From Gracilaria domingensis (taxonomy: Eukaryota; Rhodophyta; Florideophyceae; Gracilariales; Gracilariaceae): a stretch of 64,000 nucleotides of DNA. A program made the position numbers and the translations under genes. Location of the stretch: assembly GCA_022539475.1 (NCBI GenBank), contig VCMS01000071.1:62001-126000 (forward strand), given 5' to 3'. The notes below the pieces were generated by a model. It saw only the letters and a program-made list of their open reading frames with translations, was not told the origin of the DNA and did not search any database. This document shows, piece after piece, positions 30,099-40,463 of this stretch (the first letter of the stretch is position 1; every line of letters starts with the position of its first letter).

Positions 30099-30969
30099 CG
30101 AACGCAATATTTGGTCGTGAGGCTGTTCGAACCATAATTCTCCGCTTCGTTGAACTCTAAATCCAAGACTGCAAAGGTAGAAAACCCCACCCACGTTCCT
30201 TTTGTCCAGGTTTCGGAGCTAATCGTGAAGGCGATGTAGTCCCAAGAGTGCTGTCCGCTGAGTTTGACGTACAGGGGGATCAATCGACGGCATAGTCAAT
30301 AGTCTACGAAAGCAACTGAACCAAGTAAACGTACTAACTCTGAGAGCATCATCCTAGCGTAGTAGCAAGGCATCAACATGTCACCGTGATTACAATAGCA
30401 ACATATTGGGTATCATGAACTCTCAACCCATGAGACTTAGATTCCCATAGTCTACGTTTACTGCCAAGGACATATCTATTTGTATGCCTTCGCTTGATAC
30501 TGTACGTATCTATTACGTGCGAGTTCTTGTAATCGATATCACGCAGGCATAATGCATATTGATGCCCCCAAAGGAACGATATGTTCTGCAGAGTATTGTT
30601 TCCGCGAGCATGAGACGACAATACTGAACGCATAACCACCGCGATTGTGCATGAAGTTGAGATACTGTCCCCGTTGTAAGAACTGTTCATTCAAGACATG
30701 TGACATCTCAGATATCATATCTGAGATATCTTACCTCGGTTTGAACGTTCAAAGCCCAATTCTTGTGCCGGTCCTCTCTCTGCATATGAGCGCAAGGGCA
30801 TAACTCCGACATAGAACTGGGCCTAAAAGCACGGTTAAAGAATCTCCCATTCATCCCACTCAGTGAGAGAAGGTTTCGGAGCGCAACGCTCTGCATTAAG
30901 TAATAATTGAACTCCTGACCGAGAGCGAGAGAGAAAGTGAAAGAGAAGCTACCAGAACCTTGTCTTTAC
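30099..30969. other. Intergenic between convergent Nup93 and SET genes
   Basis: 871 bp with no gene I can support. A perfect inverted repeat, CTCAGATAT-C-ATATCTGAG, lies at 30707-30725. Confidence 0.5.
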
Positions 30970-32514
30970 TCAGTAATTTTCATCGAATGCACGTGCTACT
31001 CTACCACCGCTCTCTGAGTCAACAATTTCACTTTCGTCAATGGGTCGAAGTAAGTCTAGAGTTTTCAGTCGTCGTTCGGCATAATACTCCAAACCATCAA
31101 GCGAATCTATTCGTCTCTGGTATGTCCTCTGCAAGCTCTCCAGGATCCCCTTTTCACCGTCCACAATGCACCTCGCTATTCTTTGTCTTTCTGTGATGTC
31201 ATTCTCTTCCATCTGACTGAAAGCATCGGAATACTCCTCAAGCAAATCCGTGGAGGCATTGATTACCAATTCACAGAGGGCCTTCTCATTTTCCGCACTA
31301 ACAGGGAGCCCCATGAAGTCCCAGACCTCTCCTCGAAAGATACCTTCCAGGAGAAAAGCGTCAGTCCCTGTTAGGCAGAGTAAACGAAGAAAGGAGTCCA
31401 TGTCTTCCGGTGCTTCATATTCACCACTTTGACTTCCACCAACGATTTCAAACTTTGGATTATTCTCACCATCATATGATGCCAATATATCTTGCTTATC
31501 CTCGTAAAACCGGTCAAGTGAGGATAACTCAAATGATAAGCTCACAGAATTGTAACGTGAATCCTCAATTGTGAGCCCCTTTACGAACGCAAGTTCAGCG
31601 TTTCGCATGCTTTGTCCATAGCTGACAGTAACAGAATCTCCTTCTCTCACGTCTTTTTTTGCAGTGATAACTAGCTTCCTCTTCGCGAAAAACATTCCTC
31701 CGGCTAGTTCAGCTTTAACAGTGGGAAGGAGTTTCGGCTCTGGGGGGTTTAAAAGGGAAAGAATGGGCGCAAGGACCGAAGGTTCTGCCTGACTGACATA
31801 GAAGCTACGAGAAGAAGATATGCACAAGGCCCATCGATAGTCACGCAATGTGAAAGACTCTTCTGGGAAGACACCCCTATTCTTCTGAAAAAAGCCATCG
31901 TCAAGGGCTTCCCATTCTTCTTCTGTGCTCTTCAGCCAGTCCTTCACGTCCAGGTAAACGGTCGAACCGCGCAAGAGTTCATGTTCTTCAGTGCTCCACA
32001 AAGGTATGCAGTCTAGATGCTCCCGTTCCGGCAGAGTCTTCAGAAACGGTGCAAAGTACGAGTTCGAACCTTTGCTTCGCTCCAATAGTAGGGCTAATGC
32101 TACATAATCACCACTTTCCGTTACGGCTCCGGAGGACGAAAATCCTGGAGAAGCTTCATCAAGAAGCTTCTTTGCTTCCTTCATGCCTAGATACGTTCCT
32201 TCGGGAAGAGTTACCATTTCCGTTCTCTCTAATATCTTCTTCCCAGCTGAGACACCTCGTTTTGAGCGCGTTTCCAAAAACGAGAAATCGAGCACATCTT
32301 TGACATTGCCAGAGTTCGACTTAAGCCATGTAATGCACTCATCAACTGCAGTTGACTTCACCGCACTCATTTCAACTCTATAAGCCATTCGATTCGTAAA
32401 TTGTCTCAACCTTCTTCTATGACGGGGAGCAAATGAAGAGCGAAAAGGTTCGCTTGTCAAATTGGCCCGCCCAACTACTGAAGCTATGTTTGTGCATGAT
32501 ATGAATGCGCTCAT
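30970..32514 (-). CDS. SET-domain lysine methyltransferase, Rubisco LSMT/SETD3-like, plastid-targeted
   Basis: A 514-residue protein of the LSMT class, which in plants trimethylates Rubisco large subunit and plastid aldolases. Seen in order: YLGMKEAKKLLDE, SYFAPFLKTLPEREHLDCIP, ELLRGSTVYLDVKDWL, LRDYRWALCISSSRSFYV, then VREGDSVTVSYGQSMRNAEL and FVKGLTIEDSRYN. The last two carry the SET-core Tyr-Gly and Asn-x-Glu-Leu. The Rubisco-LSMT Asn-His motif normally found before this core is missing; the segment reads APILSLLNPPEPKL instead. The N-terminus (MSAFISCTNIASVV, later Arg-rich) resembles a plastid transit peptide with early Phe. Activity is therefore uncertain. One exon; ATG at 32514. Confidence 0.85.
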   Translation of the reverse strand: MSAFISCTNIASVVGRANLTSEPFRSSFAPRHRRRLRQFTNRMAYRVEMSAVKSTAVDECITWLKSNSGNVKDVLDFSFLETRSKRGVSAGKKILERTEMVTLPEGTYLGMKEAKKLLDEASPGFSSSGAVTESGDYVALALLLERSKGSNSYFAPFLKTLPEREHLDCIPLWSTEEHELLRGSTVYLDVKDWLKSTEEEWEALDDGFFQKNRGVFPEESFTLRDYRWALCISSSRSFYVSQAEPSVLAPILSLLNPPEPKLLPTVKAELAGGMFFAKRKLVITAKKDVREGDSVTVSYGQSMRNAELAFVKGLTIEDSRYNSVSLSFELSSLDRFYEDKQDILASYDGENNPKFEIVGGSQSGEYEAPEDMDSFLRLLCLTGTDAFLLEGIFRGEVWDFMGLPVSAENEKALCELVINASTDLLEEYSDAFSQMEENDITERQRIARCIVDGEKGILESLQRTYQRRIDSLDGLEYYAERRLKTLDLLRPIDESEIVDSESGGRVARAFDENY

Positions 32515-33160
32515 GATGAACTGATCCCCCCCACGAGAGGTGTGCTTCCGAGCATAGAGAAAAACCTGAAGTCTCTTCCGAGTGACTTTGATGCAGTTTA
32601 TTGCAATCCAATACTGCGCCCTTTCTCGTGCATAACTCGAATATATTAACGAACAAACCTTGATTCAAGGTGATTTCATGGTTCCAAGGCGGCTGTGGAG
32701 AAGTTTTGATATGCCAGAACACAAAAGAGCAGACCTGGCTTTTTGTGGTTTGTTCTCAAGCGCAGAGATCTCAATTAGCGACACGTGGCTCTTTATCTAC
32801 GGGAACAGGAGACCCTGAGCTGTGAAGTCTGGTTCTCAAGCAGCAGTAGTTCTTCGATGTCCGATAGCTTCGGTGCCATCGATTTGTACGCCAACCTCGC
32901 AAGTGGCAACTGCCTTTTGCCACCAATTATGGCGAATTACTACTAGACAATCACATCATAATAAGCGGTTGCGACGATGAATGCTTGATTGTTTTTCAAC
33001 TCGGTACGCCCATCCTCCCCTGCGCATTGTTTACTTTTACCATAACTCTTGTTCCTTTCCTCCGAAAAACAATTACCGATGTAGACCTAACATCATCTGA
33101 AGTTAGCTTTAGTAAAGAGAGAACTGTGGTTATTCAGAAAAGATAAAAAAAAAGAGCGAG
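32515..33160. other. Intergenic upstream of the SET gene
   Basis: 646 bp between the SET start and the end of the SUMO-ligase gene (same strand). No gene recognised. Confidence 0.45.
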
Positions 33161-36040
33161 TCAGTCCGAATCGATTGCAATGACATCACAGGGCCAATTC
33201 TCTTTGTCACCGTTAGCAGTTGACAGATGTTGGACCCTCGAACCATTACCAGCTTCTGATACGTCACCCCACGCATAGTCGTCTACGCTAAAGCTAAACA
33301 CCATATCTGGATCGCCCATTTCATTGTCATGGATGGCATTTTGGGCAGTATGGACCCCATTTGCACGACTTTGTCCTTGTCCCGGGGTCCCAGCTCGACT
33401 CCCAGGTCCACTACTAGATACAACAGCAGGTGACTCGTCGTCGCTATCCAATGTGAGATCTACAACCTCACAAGTTTTAGCAGGTGATGGTTTCGGTCGC
33501 TGTTTTCCGGAACTCGATTTAATCCCGTCCACCTTTGAATCTTCCTCATCATCAGAAGCAACACCAGTCATTTTGCGTTCGACTTGAACCATGGTACCGT
33601 CCGCAAAGATTTCTACTTCGTCGCAATCGAGGTGCTCCTTGAGGGCATGCTCAATGTATGGCGAAACAACAAGCATCGCCGGTTGTGCTGTAGCCTTGTT
33701 ACAGACGGGACATTCAAACTTTGAACTTCGCCTTGAGTACTCCAAGAAGTTGTCCAGATCAAAACATTGAACGTGTTGGCATCGCTTTCCTTTAACTGGT
33801 GTCTTTATGCGAGTCAAACCCAAGGGGCAACGTAATGAAACCTTCATGGATGATACAGTCAGTCCATCCGGATCCGTCAGAAACAGCATAACCCCCTTCC
33901 TCGCCATCTCAAACTCTGAGGTGTTCTCATTTATGTTTCCCTTTTCAATTTGTGTTCGTCGGTACTCGTTCCAATACTTTTCGCTTGCCTCGAAGACGGA
34001 CTTGGTCATCGTTTCATGACTGCGAACCAGCACTTGTTGCGCAAGAAGCACATACTGGCCACTAGAAGCACTCGCACTGTTCATTTGCCTCCGCAGAACG
34101 ATCATGTTGTTTACGTTGGGTCCAGCCGGCTTGTATTTTCGAAGATAAGGAGTTATATTGGTGGCTGAATCGCGTCCGGCCAATTTGCCATTTGTATATC
34201 GCTGAGCTTGATTCAAAGCAATGTTGTTTCCATTGACGCGGCATGTAGCAGGGAACGGCCAAGCTTGCTGCCATGACGTTTTGGGCTTTTCAAAATCAAC
34301 TCGCAAACATCGAAGGTGGACTTGCACATCGCCGCCTTTGACCTCGGGTCGAGCCAGCGGGTCGATGGGCGGCGGCGTCATGAACTTTAGCACAGGATCG
34401 TCATTTCCTCGAGTGAGCTGCATTGCTGTGAACAACACGAAGCGCGGAAAGCCAAGAGGTGCATTGAGCGGCTTGTTGAACGGGTTTTCTCCTACATCAA
34501 ACGAGAAGTCTGAAAGCGCTTCATTGCAAATGTTCTGCATTTGTTTATCTCTGCTCTGTTGAGCACTCCCAGATCTCGGGTTCGATATTTGGCGCTGCAG
34601 GTTGTCGAGCATTCGATGAGCGTTGACGGCGGTGGCTGTGTGAGTCGCTGAGGATTGCAAACCTAAGGAGGGCATGTTGGCGCGTGGGCGACCTAGCTGC
34701 GCAGCGCGCGTATTGGTGTTGACGTACTGCGCGCTTTGATTGTGTCTGGCGTGAATTCTAGACGGAATCATTGGTTTCTTGCTGCTGGACGGAATGCGAT
34801 ACTTGAGTGGCGACATCAAAGATGACACAATCCGTTTGGCCACATCGTCCTTCCTACCATGTTTGGCGACGCAAAAGACCCAGGCAAGGATATCGAGATC
34901 ATGCTTGTTCAAGGCGCTGAGCCAGCGCGAGTTGGGGCTCGAGGAGCACGAAAAGCCGTTGAAGTTCAAAATATGTTCGCGCTGCATCTGCTGCGTGAGG
35001 TTGAGTCTACCCGTCTGCAAAATGGTTTGCGCGAGCGCCACCAGCACAGGGCTGCCGTCTCGAAACAGAGCGAGAGCATCCTTCATTGGCTGGATGTCGC
35101 GTATTGACATGGGCGCTCCTTCCCCCCCGCGCGGCGGGTGATGAGTGGAGGCATTGGGCGGTCTGGGCGCGGAGGACGCATGATGCGGGGTGTGGCGCGC
35201 GCTGGCGGTGCGAGAAGCTGAGGTGAAGAGCTGCGGCTGGGTGCCGTTCTGGACGGCAGCGTGTGCAACAGATGGCTGCTGCGACGAAAGGCCCGTGGTC
35301 GAAAACGAACGCGAGGAGTTGTTGCGCATGTTGGTGAACTGCGGCATGAAGCGCATTCGCGGCGTCTTGGGCGTGGGCGGCGCTGACGTCGGGGCGGCGG
35401 CGGGCACGGAGGGCGATCGCGTTTGCGGCTGGTTGCGGTACGGGCGGGAGGGGAAGGGCATCGGCACGAACGGGGGCAAAAATTGTGGCGGCGACGGAAC
35501 GGCGGCCGGCATCGGCGGCACGAACGGCGGCGGGATGGGCGTCGGAAGGTTGTTGTACGGCGGAAACGGCTGCGGCGGCGCCGGCGCCGGCTGCGGCGGC
35601 GCCGGCGTGGGCGACGCGGCGTGGCGCGAGCTGGGCGCAGAGGCGGTGGGCGAGTTGATCATGTTGGCAATGGCGGACAGAGAGGCGCGCTGCTGCGCGG
35701 ACAGCGGCGGCGGCGGCGGCGGCTGCGGCTGCGGCGGCGGCGGCCACAGCGGCAGGCCGCGCGGCGGCGAGCGCGCCGCGCCGCTGGCCGGCGGCGCGCG
35801 GAACGGCGGCGGCGGCGGCGAGCGCGCGGGCGGCTGCGGCGGCTGCGGCGGCTGCGGCGGCGCCGGCGGCGCGCGCGCGCGCGGCGCGCGCGAAGGCGGC
35901 GGCGGCGCGGCGGACAGGCGCGAGTACGCGCCGCCCGCGAGCGCGCGCGCCGGCGGCGGCGGCGGCGCGCGCGGCGGCGGCGGCGCGTCCTCGCAGCGCC
36001 GCCGCTTGTGCGCGAACGCGTGCTCGCTCTGGGGACGCAT
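33161..36040 (-). CDS. PIAS/SIZ-type SUMO E3 ligase with long proline-rich N-terminus
   Basis: A 959-residue SUMO ligase. A SAP-like segment lies at about 360-410 (LSALNKHDLDILAWVFCVAK), a PINIT-like region at about 500-690, and an SP-RING at about 737-800. The SP-RING has CPLGLTRIKTP, then CQHVQCFD, FLEYSR and CPVCNK. The SP-RING recruits Ubc9; PINIT picks substrate; SAP binds DNA. A SUMO-interacting motif may be the acidic EVVDLTLDSDDE near the end. The first ~330 residues are almost entirely Pro/Ala/Arg/Ser, encoded by GC-rich trinucleotide repeats, after a basic HKRRR motif. The ATG at 36040 is used; a still longer open frame upstream is low-complexity (GC)n and unlikely to be coding. No intron. 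Confidence 0.88.
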   Translation of the reverse strand: MRPQSEHAFAHKRRRCEDAPPPPRAPPPPPARALAGGAYSRLSAAPPPPSRAPRARAPPAPPQPPQPPQPPARSPPPPPFRAPPASGAARSPPRGLPLWPPPPQPQPPPPPPLSAQQRASLSAIANMINSPTASAPSSRHAASPTPAPPQPAPAPPQPFPPYNNLPTPIPPPFVPPMPAAVPSPPQFLPPFVPMPFPSRPYRNQPQTRSPSVPAAAPTSAPPTPKTPRMRFMPQFTNMRNNSSRSFSTTGLSSQQPSVAHAAVQNGTQPQLFTSASRTASARHTPHHASSAPRPPNASTHHPPRGGEGAPMSIRDIQPMKDALALFRDGSPVLVALAQTILQTGRLNLTQQMQREHILNFNGFSCSSSPNSRWLSALNKHDLDILAWVFCVAKHGRKDDVAKRIVSSLMSPLKYRIPSSSKKPMIPSRIHARHNQSAQYVNTNTRAAQLGRPRANMPSLGLQSSATHTATAVNAHRMLDNLQRQISNPRSGSAQQSRDKQMQNICNEALSDFSFDVGENPFNKPLNAPLGFPRFVLFTAMQLTRGNDDPVLKFMTPPPIDPLARPEVKGGDVQVHLRCLRVDFEKPKTSWQQAWPFPATCRVNGNNIALNQAQRYTNGKLAGRDSATNITPYLRKYKPAGPNVNNMIVLRRQMNSASASSGQYVLLAQQVLVRSHETMTKSVFEASEKYWNEYRRTQIEKGNINENTSEFEMARKGVMLFLTDPDGLTVSSMKVSLRCPLGLTRIKTPVKGKRCQHVQCFDLDNFLEYSRRSSKFECPVCNKATAQPAMLVVSPYIEHALKEHLDCDEVEIFADGTMVQVERKMTGVASDDEEDSKVDGIKSSSGKQRPKPSPAKTCEVVDLTLDSDDESPAVVSSSGPGSRAGTPGQGQSRANGVHTAQNAIHDNEMGDPDMVFSFSVDDYAWGDVSEAGNGSRVQHLSTANGDKENWPCDVIAIDSD

Positions 36041-36528
36041 GCGGCGGCGGGGCGCGGGGGCGCGGGGGCGCGGGGGCGCGGGCGGGCGGGCGGGCGGGGG
36101 GCGCGGGCGCGCCGCGGTGACCGGCCGGTGGGAAGCGCGCGCGCTGCGAGCGGCGTGGCCGCGGGCGCGCGCCGCGCCGCGCCCGCGCCGCCGCGCCGCG
36201 AATAAAACGCGCAAAACCGCCGCGCAAAGTTTGCGCGCGCCCGGCCGTGCGGCGCGCCCTGTGGCGCGGCGCGGCGCGGCGCGGCGCGGCGCGGCGCGCG
36301 CGGCGGCGCGCTGCGCGCTGCGCGCGCGCGGCGGCGCGCGCGCCTTCGACGCGCGGCGGCGGCGCTCGCGCCGACGGCGCCAGTGCGCGCCCACACGCGA
36401 CGCGCCCACACGCGGCGGCGGCGCGCGCCACGGGGCGGGCGCGCCGCGCGCGCGCGCCTTGATGCGCGCCGGCGGCGGCGCGCGCGCGCACGGCGCCGCC
36501 GTCCGGCCGCCGGCGCGCTCGCCGCACT

Positions 36529-36558
36529 GCGCGCGCGCGCGCGCGCGCGCGCGCGCCG
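36529..36558. repeat. (GC)15 dinucleotide tract, Z-DNA-prone
   Basis: Strict alternation of G and C for about 30 bases. It lies about 490 bp upstream of the SUMO-ligase ATG. Confidence 0.9.
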
Positions 36559-36949
36559 GGCGGTGCCCACTCCGCCCGCGCGCCGCGCGCCGCCGGCCGC
36601 GCCGGCTATGAGTCGTCGCCGTTGATTCAGCGGCGCGCGGCGCGCAGCAGCGCCGACGTCTCATCTCGCGCAGCGCGCGCGCCGACGCCTGCGCCAGCGC
36701 GGCCGAGCGCTGCGCGCGCGGCTGCGCGCGCGCCGCATGCGGCGTGCAAGGCGGTTACAGCCTCGTTTCGCAGCGCGCGCGTCTCGCGCCTGCGCGCGTG
36801 CTCGCGTTGCAGACGCGATCACGGCGGCAGTGATTGACGGCGGAACATGTGATGATGTGAGATCACATGATGTGGCGGCGTCGATACCGACCGAACGTAC
36901 GCGAGTCTCGTGTCAAAAAGTCGGCACTTCTGCCTGCGCGACGCACCCA

Positions 36950-36968
36950 CCCCCCCCCCCCCCCCCCC
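36950..36968 (+). repeat. Poly-C tract, 19 C
   Basis: Uninterrupted C19 preceded by CACCCA. Similar G or C runs occur at 22952, 27027 and 59908. Confidence 0.85.
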
Positions 36969-37256
36969 GCCCCGCTCGCACCGGCTGCAGCGCGCTGCAG
37001 CGGCGCAGCGAGTAGTACCACTCGCCACCGCGGCGACAAGCGCAATCGAAGCAGCAATGACAGGTTATGTACTGTGTGTGTTTTATATATGTGCAAAGTG
37101 CGTTGAGCACTCCTCTCGGTGGTACGCTCTTTGGTCGCCGACCGAGCGCAATAGCCGATTGTTTAGACACAGCAAGTCAACATGGCGGCCGGCCGCACGC
37201 GTTGTGCAGGTTCACACAGCACGAGCGCTGCTCAATGCGGCGCGCCGCCAGCTGCA

Positions 37257-38731
37257 TCAGCGTGGTGTGCTTTGATTTGACGCCGCTTCAGCCGCGCTCA
37301 AGTGGCACTGCACCTCGTCAATGCCTTCCTGAATCGCAGCGCAGCGTTGGCTGTACGAGCGCGCCTCCCGCAGGCACAGCGCGAGCGCCCTGTTCATGCT
37401 GCACGCCGCCTTTTTCAGGTCCTGCAGCCTCGAGCTCGACGTGCTCGCGCGCTCAAAGTACGCCTTGCCCACGCACTCGCACAGCACCGATTCCAGCTGG
37501 CGCAGCTGGTCCGACACGCGCAGCTCGCCGTCGCGCAGCTTTTCCACGTCCATGCGCAGCTGCTCCAGCATGATGAGCAGCTCGAACACGTTCATGCCGC
37601 ACGTGCGCGCGCCGTTGCGAGTGGCGCTGGCGCTGGCGCGCGTTTTTCTCAGAAAGCGCAGCGTGAGCTGCGCCACGCGGCACGACAGCCACATCACGTT
37701 GACGGGCGACTGCAGCGCCGCCATCTTGGACAGCTGGATGGCGGCGTTGTAGCACTCGCACGCCGCGCAGATGTTGTCGCACGCGGCGCCGTCGCTGAGC
37801 AGCGAGTACGCGTCGCCCAGCGTGACGCACACGTCGTACTGCAGCTTGGGGTCGCGGATGGCGTACAGCGCCACCTGCGCCGCCTTTGCGTGCGCAATGG
37901 CCTCCGGCACGCGCGACAGGTCGCCCACGCTGAGCAGCTCGCGCGCCTTGAGCGCGTTGAGCGAGGCCACCAGCTGCGGGAACAGCCGCTCGCGGCCGGC
38001 GGCCAGGTCCAGGCCGCACTGGCAGTACGCGATCAGCTGGTCGCTTGGCGCCGAGCGCGTGGACGCGTAGAACGACGCCAGCGCGGCGTACGCCTCGATG
38101 CGCACGTTGGAGTGCGGCAGCGACACGGCGTCGCGCTCGGCGCACAGCGTGCGCAGCGCGCTCTCCAGCGCGGCCATGAGCTTGTTCCTGGCGTCGGCGG
38201 ACAGGTCGGGCGCCTTGACGGCCTGCAGCGCGCGCGAAAACGCCTCGGGGGACGCTGGCGACAAAAAGAGAGAGCACGTCAGCACGCGGCAAACAAACAG
38301 CGCTGCGCGCGGTGGCGGCGCGCGCGCGCGCGCGCGCGCAAAACTTACTTTGCTGCAGCTGCTTGAGCAGCGAGTCGTACGAGGTCTCCGCCGTGATGTC
38401 GCTGTCGTCGTCCAGCAGCGGCCGCGACTCGGAGCTGGAGTACGAGCGCGGCTGCGACGGCTCCGCGGCGCTGGGCGCGCGCGCCGCGTGCGGCGGCGGC
38501 GGCGGCGGCGCAAACGCGGGCGCGGGCGTGAGCGTGTGCGACGAGTCGGTGAGGTTGAGCACGACGGTCATGTTGGCGTTGAGGTCGTGCAGGAACGCCG
38601 ACGGCGCCAGGCCGGCCAGCGCGCTGACGTCGCCGCCCGTTTGCGGCGGCGGCGCCGGCGGCGCCGGCGCGTGCGGCGGCGGCGGCGCGTGCGGCGGCGC
38701 GTGCGGCGGCGCCGGCGGCGCGTCGGGCGGC

Positions 38732-38777
<46 letters not shown>

Positions 38778-38804
38778 TGAGCGACGCGCTGGCCGTGACG
38801 TGCA

Positions 38805-38865
<61 letters not shown>

Positions 38866-39018
38866 GCACTCGCAGGCGCACGCGGCGGACGGCAGCACGA
38901 ACACGCACGGCACGCAGAACACGCGCAGCGCGCGGCGCTCGCAGCCGCAGCGCGGCGGGTGCATCGGCAGCGGCTTGCGCGCCTCGCGCGCGCGGCGGCG
39001 CAGGCACAGGGCGCGCAT
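37257..39018 (-). CDS. Uncharacterised proline-rich protein with C-terminal helical (TPR-like) region
   Basis: Two exons, 38349-39018 and 37257-38254, with a GT-AG intron of 94 nt (GTAAGT...TCGCCAG) in phase 1. About 555 residues. The N-terminus is basic, then a Cys/Val-rich hydrophobic patch (about 33-50), then a long polyproline run from (GGC)n, an Ala-Pro hexanucleotide repeat and further Pro-rich stretches. A short acidic stretch (LLDDDSDITAETSYDSLL) precedes the intron. Exon 2 is all-helical, with TPR-like spacing: EAYAALASFYAST, LVASLNALKARELLSVGD, YDVCVTLGDAYSLLSDG, ALCLREARSYSQRCAAIQ. I recognise no family. The helical half looks genuinely coding; the start codon is less certain because the GC-rich frame stays open upstream. 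Confidence 0.6.
38735..38866. repeat. (GGGCGC)n and (GGC)n coding microsatellites
   Basis: About seven copies of GGGCGC (38735-38776) encode Ala-Pro. About twenty GGC triplets (38805-38866) encode polyproline on the minus strand. Confidence 0.85.
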
Positions 39019-39242
39019 GGCGGCGGGGGGGGCGGGCGGCGCGGCGGCGGCGGCGGCGGCGCGGCGGGTGCGCGCGCGCGGCGCGGCGGCAGCGCGGCGC
39101 GCCGCGGCGAGCGCGGTATAAGAGCGCGCGGTCGCGGCGCGGAGAGAGGAAGGCGGCGGCCGGCAAGGCGCCTGGAAAGCTGTCGCCAGCCGATGGACGC
39201 CTGCCACGCCTCGCCGCGCGCCGCGCGCGGCTGACAGCTCGT

Positions 39243-39285
<43 letters not shown>

Positions 39286-40331
39286 ACGCTCAATTCAACT
39301 TGCGCGCGCCGCCGTCGCCTGGCGCCGGCGCCGCCGCGCGCGCGTTCGGCGGCGCGCGTTCGCCGGCGCGGCGCGGCGTGGCGCGGCGCCGGCGCCGGCG
39401 CCGGCGCCGGCGGCCGGCGCCGGTGCGGAGGCGGCGACGGCGCGACGCATGATGCGGCGGCGGCGGCGGCGGCGGCAGCGCGGGCGAGCGTCTCCGGGCG
39501 CGCGCGCGCGCGCACAACACGTAAGATGGGCGGCGTGCCGATTCGATGCCTAATAATGGATTATTATTGCGCGGCGCTGGCGCGAGGCGGGCGCGCGCGC
39601 GCGCGCGACAAGCTGTCTCGCGCGCCGAAAGCGCCGCAGGCGGCGAATGGACGCGCAGACGCGTCGCTTGCTGTGCAATGGACAGTGTCCATCGCGCTGC
39701 GCCGTGCCGCTGTGCTCAGCGGGTGCAAGCACTCGAGTTGTGTGCGCCCACCCGCAGCGTTCCTGCCCGCGCTTCCTTCCCTTGGCGCCATGATTACGCG
39801 CCGATGTGCCACTTGGCGTGCCGAGCAGTCCACCGCACAATTCTATAACGCCACGCCTTTCCACACGAGTTGGTCCATATCAAGTGTGCTGCAACCAAGC
39901 GTGGTCAAAACCGTGCACAGAGTTCGTCCCAACACATGCCTCGTGCCTCTCGAGCCCCCCTAAAAAAAAACGTACCGCAGCATCCCCAAGCCGTTTGAAT
40001 CAAAAAAAAAAAAACAAAACTGTTGTCGTTTCCAAAACGCCTGCCCCACTGTACCTTCGCCGCCTATAATAATAGCCAGATAACTGCTCGTGGCTTGGCG
40101 TTGCTCACAAACAGAACAAACAACCGAGCAAAATTAACCGAGCCTCACACAACCACCAAACAGTACCAAAACGCTATCGCCAAATCTCTTGTTCTCCTCT
40201 ATACCCCGCTTGTACTGCATGACAACCATCAAACTCCACCGTTGCCGACCAAACACTTGCGCCCAAAACGACGATTCGTACCTTCCCGCCTTCGCCGCCA
40301 CCACGCCCTCATGTTCCCGTCCACTAGCCGT
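39019..40331. other. GC-rich to AT-rich transition, no gene
   Basis: 39019-39530 is extremely GC-rich, with (CCG)14 at 39243-39285 and GGCGCC palindromic runs at 39390-39425. Composition then falls sharply to AT-rich by 39960 (poly-A runs). No frame I would call a gene. Confidence 0.5.
39243..39285. repeat. (CCG)14 microsatellite
   Basis: Uninterrupted CCG triplets, about 225-270 bp upstream of the proline-rich gene's ATG; non-coding as annotated. Confidence 0.85.
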
Positions 40332-40353
40332 ATGAATCACAAGCTCCGCTCAA

Positions 40354-40395
<42 letters not shown>

Positions 40396-40463
40396 AAGTG
40401 GAAGCAATCTCCCACAAAACTCACTCTTGTCAGTTCGTGCTCCCTACACCGCTCGACTTGTGA
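40332..40463 (+). CDS. Candidate small secreted peptide with polyleucine signal-like core
   Basis: An ATG at 40332 opens a 43-residue frame: MNHKLRSI, then thirteen Leu from a (CTG)13 tract (40356-40394), then QVEA and a short polar tail with one Cys. Charge, hydrophobic core and small residue (A at about 25) are laid out like a signal peptide with a cleavage site. A longer frame opens upstream, but this ATG gives the sensible form. It could be a first exon, or simply a microsatellite in intergenic DNA. No homologue known to me. Confidence 0.25.

Larger units (their letters stand above)
36041..37256. other. GC-rich intergenic region with (GC)n and poly-C
   Basis: This is the 5' flank of the SUMO-ligase gene and 3' flank of the next gene. 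It contains (GCGGC)-rich DNA (36240-36500), an uninterrupted (GC)n at 36529-36558, an inverted repeat CATGTGAT/ATCACATG at 36846-36869, and C19 at 36950-36968. No gene supported. Confidence 0.55.

Noticed and set aside
35190..36611. A 473-residue glycine-rich protein on the plus strand
   Set aside because: It is the antisense shadow of the proline-rich part of the SUMO ligase; GC-rich DNA keeps all frames open.
37302..39234. Long Arg/Ala-rich plus-strand proteins opposite the proline-rich gene
   Set aside because: Composition is driven by GGC repeats; the minus strand has the intron, balanced amino-acid use and helical repeats.
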